Source: an uncultured Alphaproteobacteria bacterium (lineage in GTDB: Bacteria; Pseudomonadota; Alphaproteobacteria; RF32; CAG-239). From it: a stretch of 7,857 nt of DNA. The notes below the pieces were generated by a model. That model saw nothing but the letters and a program-made list of their open reading frames with translations, did not search any database and was not told the origin of the DNA. Location of the stretch: contig CATGXW010000027.1 of NCBI GenBank assembly GCA_949542085.1, positions 1 to 7,857 on the forward strand. The letters run 5' to 3'. Shown one piece after another: positions 4,584 through 7,857 of the stretch; positions within the stretch are counted from its first letter, which is position 1; each line of letters opens with the position of its first letter. Position numbers and translations under genes: made by a program.

Positions 4584-6917
4584 ATGGTTGAGATGGCGGG
4601 TAGTGAAGTTTTTTCTCAAAATGGTTCCCAAGAAATCCCTCCGGCGGAAGAGAAAAAAGAGTACACGATTGAAGAACTGGTCGGCAAATTAAAAGATGGA
4701 CAAACACTTGCTTCCGAAGAATTGGTTTGGTTCAGCAAACAAATTGCCAACGGTTCTATCGATTGGGGGGACGGCATTGATAACAGCTGGACGAAAGAGC
4801 TTCTTCCGCAACTCAAAGCCGAAATGGAAAAGTCTGTAAAAGAAGGCGAAACCTCAAGAGATTTGCGCGACAGTGAGCGCGGTGAATTGTTTACGGTAAG
4901 TCAGGTTCAGCGCCGAGCTCGTGGCAAAGGCGGACAATTGGGGTATCAGGAATGGAAACAAAATGACGCCAAAAACGCGATTAAAGAAGCCGATGTAACA
5001 TTGTCTGCGCAAAAAGCGTTGGAACATATGAAAATCAAAAAAGAGCTTCCGGAAGGAGTGAAGCTTGACGACTTGATTAAAGAACAGCGGGAAGCGACAA
5101 AGATTTCCGGCTGGCGTCATCCTATGAAAAAATTTCGCTCTCACAGAACACTGAGAAATTTGGAAAAATTGCAGCTTAAGACACTGACGAGTGGAACGGA
5201 AGGAAAAGGCGACGTCACAAGCTTTTTAGATTCCGTCAGCAATGGAGGAGTTAAAACCCCGTCTTTGTGGGCGCGAGTTCGTCATCCGTTCCAATCACGG
5301 GAACAGAGTAAAGATTTGAATGAGTTGCTCGATAAGCTGCCTTCATCGGAGTTAACCGCCGGCGGTAAGTTAATGACCGGTATAGAGGCTGAAATAAAAA
5401 GGCTTGAAACGACTATGGGGCCGGACAAAAGAAAAAATAAAGAAACTAAAAAGAAAATAAAAAAGTTACAGAATTTCAAACAGCGGATTACTGCGAAAAC
5501 CAAAAAGCGTGATGCGGAATTTTCCAAAAGTGAAAACGAATTGAAAGCAAAGCATAGCAAGCATCGGACCACAGCCGCTAAAAGATTTGAAACTTCAGCC
5601 AAAGTAACGAAAAATCGCGACGAGCTGTTGCAAGCCACAACATTGTTTAGCAAAACCTTGCAAAGCTTGGAAGAACAAGGCGTTGATGTTTCTGAAATAA
5701 GGGAACAATATCGCAAACAAATTGAAACGCGGGACTTAGAAGAGCTTCCGCCGACCGCATCGCAAGACGAGGTTGAAAATGCAACAAAAGATCCGGACCC
5801 AAAGAAAGTCCGGTCGGCAGGGCAGGCCTCGGACGACAACACGGAGCCGCCGGCCGATGGTGAAGAAGCTGAGGAAGAGAAAGATGCTGCGACTGTTGAG
5901 GCTCAGAAAGACGGGGAGGATTATGCTCCGTTAAAAGATGTGAAATACACCCGTCAGGTTGATGGTCAGCAAACAGAGGAAACTTATCAAGGGGATGCCA
6001 TATCTCACTCTGCTGAAGAAGACCGTTATTCAATTGATCTGAGCAAGGCACAAGGCGAAGAGCTTGACAAGGCTTGTATGGCGACTTTGGCGCATATCAA
6101 AAATGGCGGTAAGGATTCATTCCGAATTGATGAAAATACGCCGGTTGAACTTTATGATGCGTTGGTCAAAGCCGCGGAAGCCAGCGGCATGACCATTGAA
6201 AATGGAAAAGAATTAAAAGAGATTATGGATAAAAAACGTGAAGGTCAGCAAGACGAGAATAATGGCGAAAAGCCTAAGGAAGGGGAAGAGCGTGACGCCT
6301 CTAAAAATAAAGATGAACCGGCTTTGACACCTGAACAGCGCCACTATCTGATGGATAACGGGCATGTTGACGGAATGAAAGTCGAAGACATCAATAAATT
6401 GAAATGGAGCGATCTTAATAAAGCGCAACAAGAGTTGTTAACCCGCGATGGTTTAGGTCCTAAAGAGGGAGAGAAACCGTCCCGCACACAGGAGCAGCCG
6501 CAATCAGAAAAAACGGAACCGCAAACGGAACAAGAAAAATTGCTGGCAAAATCAGAGGCTTTGAAGGGCATCAGATCATCCGTGGGGACATTTGATCAGG
6601 AAACGCAAAGATATAAAATTTCAAGCGAAGCTGATTTCCAAGAAAAAATAGCCGATTTAAGTCCTGCGGAACAACGAGCGGCAAGAGAAATCCGCGGGTT
6701 ACAAGTTAAAGAAAATATGGCTCGGGATAAAGCCGAAAAATCAGGGGAACCGTTTGACAAGAAAAAAGAAGAAGAGTTTGCAAGAAGTCAGGGTGGCGCT
6801 TGGGGGCGAGCCTATGAGGCAATCAAAAAAGAACGAGGCGTAACGGATCCCAAAAAAGAGGTTAAGCAAACAACGTTAGATCCGAAAACGATTAATCGGG
6901 ATAAACAAAATAGTTAG
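4584..6917 (+). CDS. Large, highly charged, partly coiled-coil cytoplasmic protein of unknown function
   Basis: 777 residues, not recognised. There is no signal peptide and no membrane segment; only one cysteine (Cys498). Visible parts: residues 1-100, acidic and helical, with several tryptophans (W49, W61, W69); residues about 100-260, mixed basic, with two RHP-containing stretches (178-180 and 233-235), each followed by a leucine-spaced helix; residues 262-385, a Lys/Glu-rich region likely to form coiled coil; residues 388-447, a disordered acidic Pro/Glu/Asp linker; residues 452-548, a compact-looking domain with RYSIDLSKAQ and helix-like segments; residues 550-580, a second polar linker; residues 582-625, a small helical domain with QRHYLMDNGHVDG; residues 630-652, a Gln/Glu/Pro linker; residues 655-752, a helical C-terminal domain with GGAWGRAYEAIKKERG. 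The beads-on-linkers plan suggests a scaffold, a secreted effector or a mobile-element-type multidomain protein. AAGGA stands 8 bases before the ATG. The gene has its own promoter and terminator, so it is probably transcribed alone. Confidence 0.9.
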   Translation: MVEMAGSEVFSQNGSQEIPPAEEKKEYTIEELVGKLKDGQTLASEELVWFSKQIANGSIDWGDGIDNSWTKELLPQLKAEMEKSVKEGETSRDLRDSERGELFTVSQVQRRARGKGGQLGYQEWKQNDAKNAIKEADVTLSAQKALEHMKIKKELPEGVKLDDLIKEQREATKISGWRHPMKKFRSHRTLRNLEKLQLKTLTSGTEGKGDVTSFLDSVSNGGVKTPSLWARVRHPFQSREQSKDLNELLDKLPSSELTAGGKLMTGIEAEIKRLETTMGPDKRKNKETKKKIKKLQNFKQRITAKTKKRDAEFSKSENELKAKHSKHRTTAAKRFETSAKVTKNRDELLQATTLFSKTLQSLEEQGVDVSEIREQYRKQIETRDLEELPPTASQDEVENATKDPDPKKVRSAGQASDDNTEPPADGEEAEEEKDAATVEAQKDGEDYAPLKDVKYTRQVDGQQTEETYQGDAISHSAEEDRYSIDLSKAQGEELDKACMATLAHIKNGGKDSFRIDENTPVELYDALVKAAEASGMTIENGKELKEIMDKKREGQQDENNGEKPKEGEERDASKNKDEPALTPEQRHYLMDNGHVDGMKVEDINKLKWSDLNKAQQELLTRDGLGPKEGEKPSRTQEQPQSEKTEPQTEQEKLLAKSEALKGIRSSVGTFDQETQRYKISSEADFQEKIADLSPAEQRAAREIRGLQVKENMARDKAEKSGEPFDKKKEEEFARSQGGAWGRAYEAIKKERGVTDPKKEVKQTTLDPKTINRDKQNS

Positions 6918-6918
6918 C

Positions 6919-6951
6919 AAAAGGCCCATTCAAACGAATGGGCCTTTTCTT
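6919..6951. terminator. Intrinsic terminator between convergent genes
   Basis: A 13-pair stem AAAAGGCCCATTC / GAATGGGCCTTTT (6919-6931 and 6936-6948) with an AAAC loop, starting 1 base after the stop of the 777-residue gene. The T-rich right arm and following CTT suit plus-strand termination; on the minus strand the reversed hairpin also ends in TTTT, so it may serve the flavin-reductase gene too. Confidence 0.88.
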
Positions 6952-7705
6952 ACTTGTGAAATTTTTTGCGTGGTTTTTCATCGCGGGTTGCTTTTGTTTT
7001 TCCTTGCGGAGACAAACGCTTTCCGGTTCCTTTTTTGTGTTGCGGTCGCAAGCCTTTTTTGATAGCGCCGACCTTATCGGCCAAAATTTCTTCCGCTCTC
7101 AACACTTCAGCAAATTTTGACTTGCGGGGTTTGGTTTTATTTTCCTTTGTCTTGTCGACCGAAAAACCGAAAGCGCCCAAGTCTCGGCCCAAGGTATAAT
7201 AACGGCCGTGTGCGTAAGCGAGTAATCCAGCTTTTTCCAAAGCGAAACGCCCGTCTTTTTCCAGATATTTGTCATCAATGCTGACATTGACGATTTCCGC
7301 CAAAAACATATCATGTGTACCGAAAGATTGAACCGATTTTACGATGCATTCCAAGGAAATCGGCGCTTTTTTTAACATTGGCGCTTTAACTTTTTGACAG
7401 GCTTCAAGCTCAAGCTTCATGTCTTTGATTTTATCTGTTTTGCGTCCGGATGTCACGCCGCAATAATCACAGGCCTTGGCCAGTTCCAAGGAGGAAACGT
7501 TGATAACAAACTCACCGCTCGTTTTGATAATGTTATGCGAGAAGCGGCTCGGACGAACCGAAATATATGTCATCGGCGGTTCGGTGTTGACAATACCTGT
7601 CCATGCAACAGTCAATACATTGGGTTTTTCCATTGTGCCGCAGGTTACCATAACCGGCGGTACCGGAGAGAGCATCGTCCCCGGTTTCCACGAAATCTTT
7701 GTCAT
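6950..7705 (-). CDS. Flavin reductase-like (FMN-binding split-barrel) protein with a basic C-terminal extension
   Basis: 251 residues. Residues 1-182 match the flavin-reductase-like / DIM6-NTAB family of FMN-binding split barrels: PVPPVMVTCG, NVLTVAWTGIVN, PMTYISVRPSRFSHNII, GEFVINV, AKACDYCGVTSGR, and the closing YYTLGRDLGAFGFSV. Such proteins use NAD(P)H to reduce flavin or act as flavoproteins in the cytoplasm; the substrate cannot be told from sequence. The family usually ends near residue 185, but here about 67 further residues follow, 24 of them Lys or Arg, with a short amphipathic helix (FAEVLRAEEILADKVGAI) between basic stretches. The start is set by AAAGGA 7 bases before the ATG. The ATG overlaps the upstream gene's stop as ATGA, so the two genes are translationally coupled. 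Confidence 0.88.
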   Translation of the reverse strand: MTKISWKPGTMLSPVPPVMVTCGTMEKPNVLTVAWTGIVNTEPPMTYISVRPSRFSHNIIKTSGEFVINVSSLELAKACDYCGVTSGRKTDKIKDMKLELEACQKVKAPMLKKAPISLECIVKSVQSFGTHDMFLAEIVNVSIDDKYLEKDGRFALEKAGLLAYAHGRYYTLGRDLGAFGFSVDKTKENKTKPRKSKFAEVLRAEEILADKVGAIKKGLRPQHKKGTGKRLSPQGKTKATRDEKPRKKFHK

Positions 7706-7857
7706 TTTTCGGTCCTTTCAAACGGCCACTCAATCATCGGGTGGTCTGCGTCTTTTCCATTTGGCAAATTGTAATGCCACCATTCATGCGCCAGGGAACT
7801 GGCCACGTGCATCTGGGGGAGAAAAGAAACGGGAATCATATCAACTGGCATGATTCC
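7702..7857 (-). CDS. D-alanyl-D-alanine dipeptidase-like protein (VanX/DdpX family), C-terminal part only
   Basis: Only the last 51 codons are in the window; the frame is open to the right edge and ends at TGA 7704-7702. The fragment contains LAHEWWHYNL, the ExWWH-type motif of peptidase family M15D. In VanX the Glu of this motif is the catalytic base and the His is a zinc ligand. The tail after it (HPMIEWPFERTEK) resembles the short aromatic tail of DdpX-type enzymes. Family enzymes cleave D-Ala-D-Ala, for peptidoglycan dipeptide recycling or, in VanX, glycopeptide resistance; nothing here points to resistance. The HxxxxxxD zinc-binding part would lie outside the window. The stop overlaps the flavin-reductase start, indicating one operon. 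The residues before the motif match the family less well than I would expect, so the exact subfamily is uncertain. Confidence 0.72.
   Translation of the reverse strand, partial: GIMPVDMIPVSFLPQMHVASSLAHEWWHYNLPNGKDADHPMIEWPFERTEK

Noticed and set aside
5282..5842. Minus-strand open frame opposite the 777-residue gene (186 codons, Ser/Leu/Phe-rich)
   Set aside because: The composition is what antisense of Lys/Glu-rich codons gives; no ribosome binding site or family is recognised.
1..7857. tRNA, rRNA, CRISPR array, insertion sequence or integration site
   Set aside because: I found no tRNA-like cloverleaf, no regularly spaced direct repeats, no transposase and no paired terminal inverted repeats in the window.

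Overview
The window looks like chromosomal DNA of a Gram-negative bacterium able to live without oxygen. Two genes encode exported beta-barrel proteins that end in phenylalanine, and class III (oxygen-sensitive) ribonucleotide reductase genes are present. The moderate GC, the gene types and a REP-like hairpin would fit an uncultured gut or host-associated alphaproteobacterium, but this placement is a guess from style and not from a marker gene.

Layout. (1) Positions 2-2675, plus strand: a class III ribonucleotide reductase cluster. It holds the 3' part of nrdD (N-terminus outside the window), a separate 65-residue gene carrying the glycyl-radical motif that normally ends NrdD, a strong intercistronic hairpin, and the radical-SAM activase nrdG. 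The nrdG reading frame is out of register with its only plausible ATG by one base. A bidirectional terminator follows. (2) Positions 2710-4374, minus strand: two tandem paralogous outer-membrane beta-barrel proteins in a two-gene operon with a good promoter. (3) Positions 4375-4583: a divergent intergenic region with a promoter for each side. (4) Positions 4584-6917, plus strand: a stand-alone 777-residue, highly charged, partly coiled-coil protein of unknown function with its own promoter and terminator. (5) Positions 6950-7857, minus strand: a flavin-reductase-like protein with a long basic C-terminal tail. It is translationally coupled (ATGA overlap) to the 3' end of a VanX/DdpX-like D-Ala-D-Ala dipeptidase gene that enters from the right edge.

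How the genes work together. NrdD core, the small glycyl-radical protein and NrdG would make one anaerobic dNTP-synthesis machine. NrdG uses SAM and a 4Fe-4S cluster to place a radical on a glycine that here sits on a separate polypeptide, and that subunit must then dock into the NrdD barrel to oxidise the active-site cysteine. This split arrangement, with the possible nrdG frameshift next to it, is the most notable thing in the window. The barrel proteins, the 777-residue protein and the flavin reductase/dipeptidase pair show no clear functional link to it.
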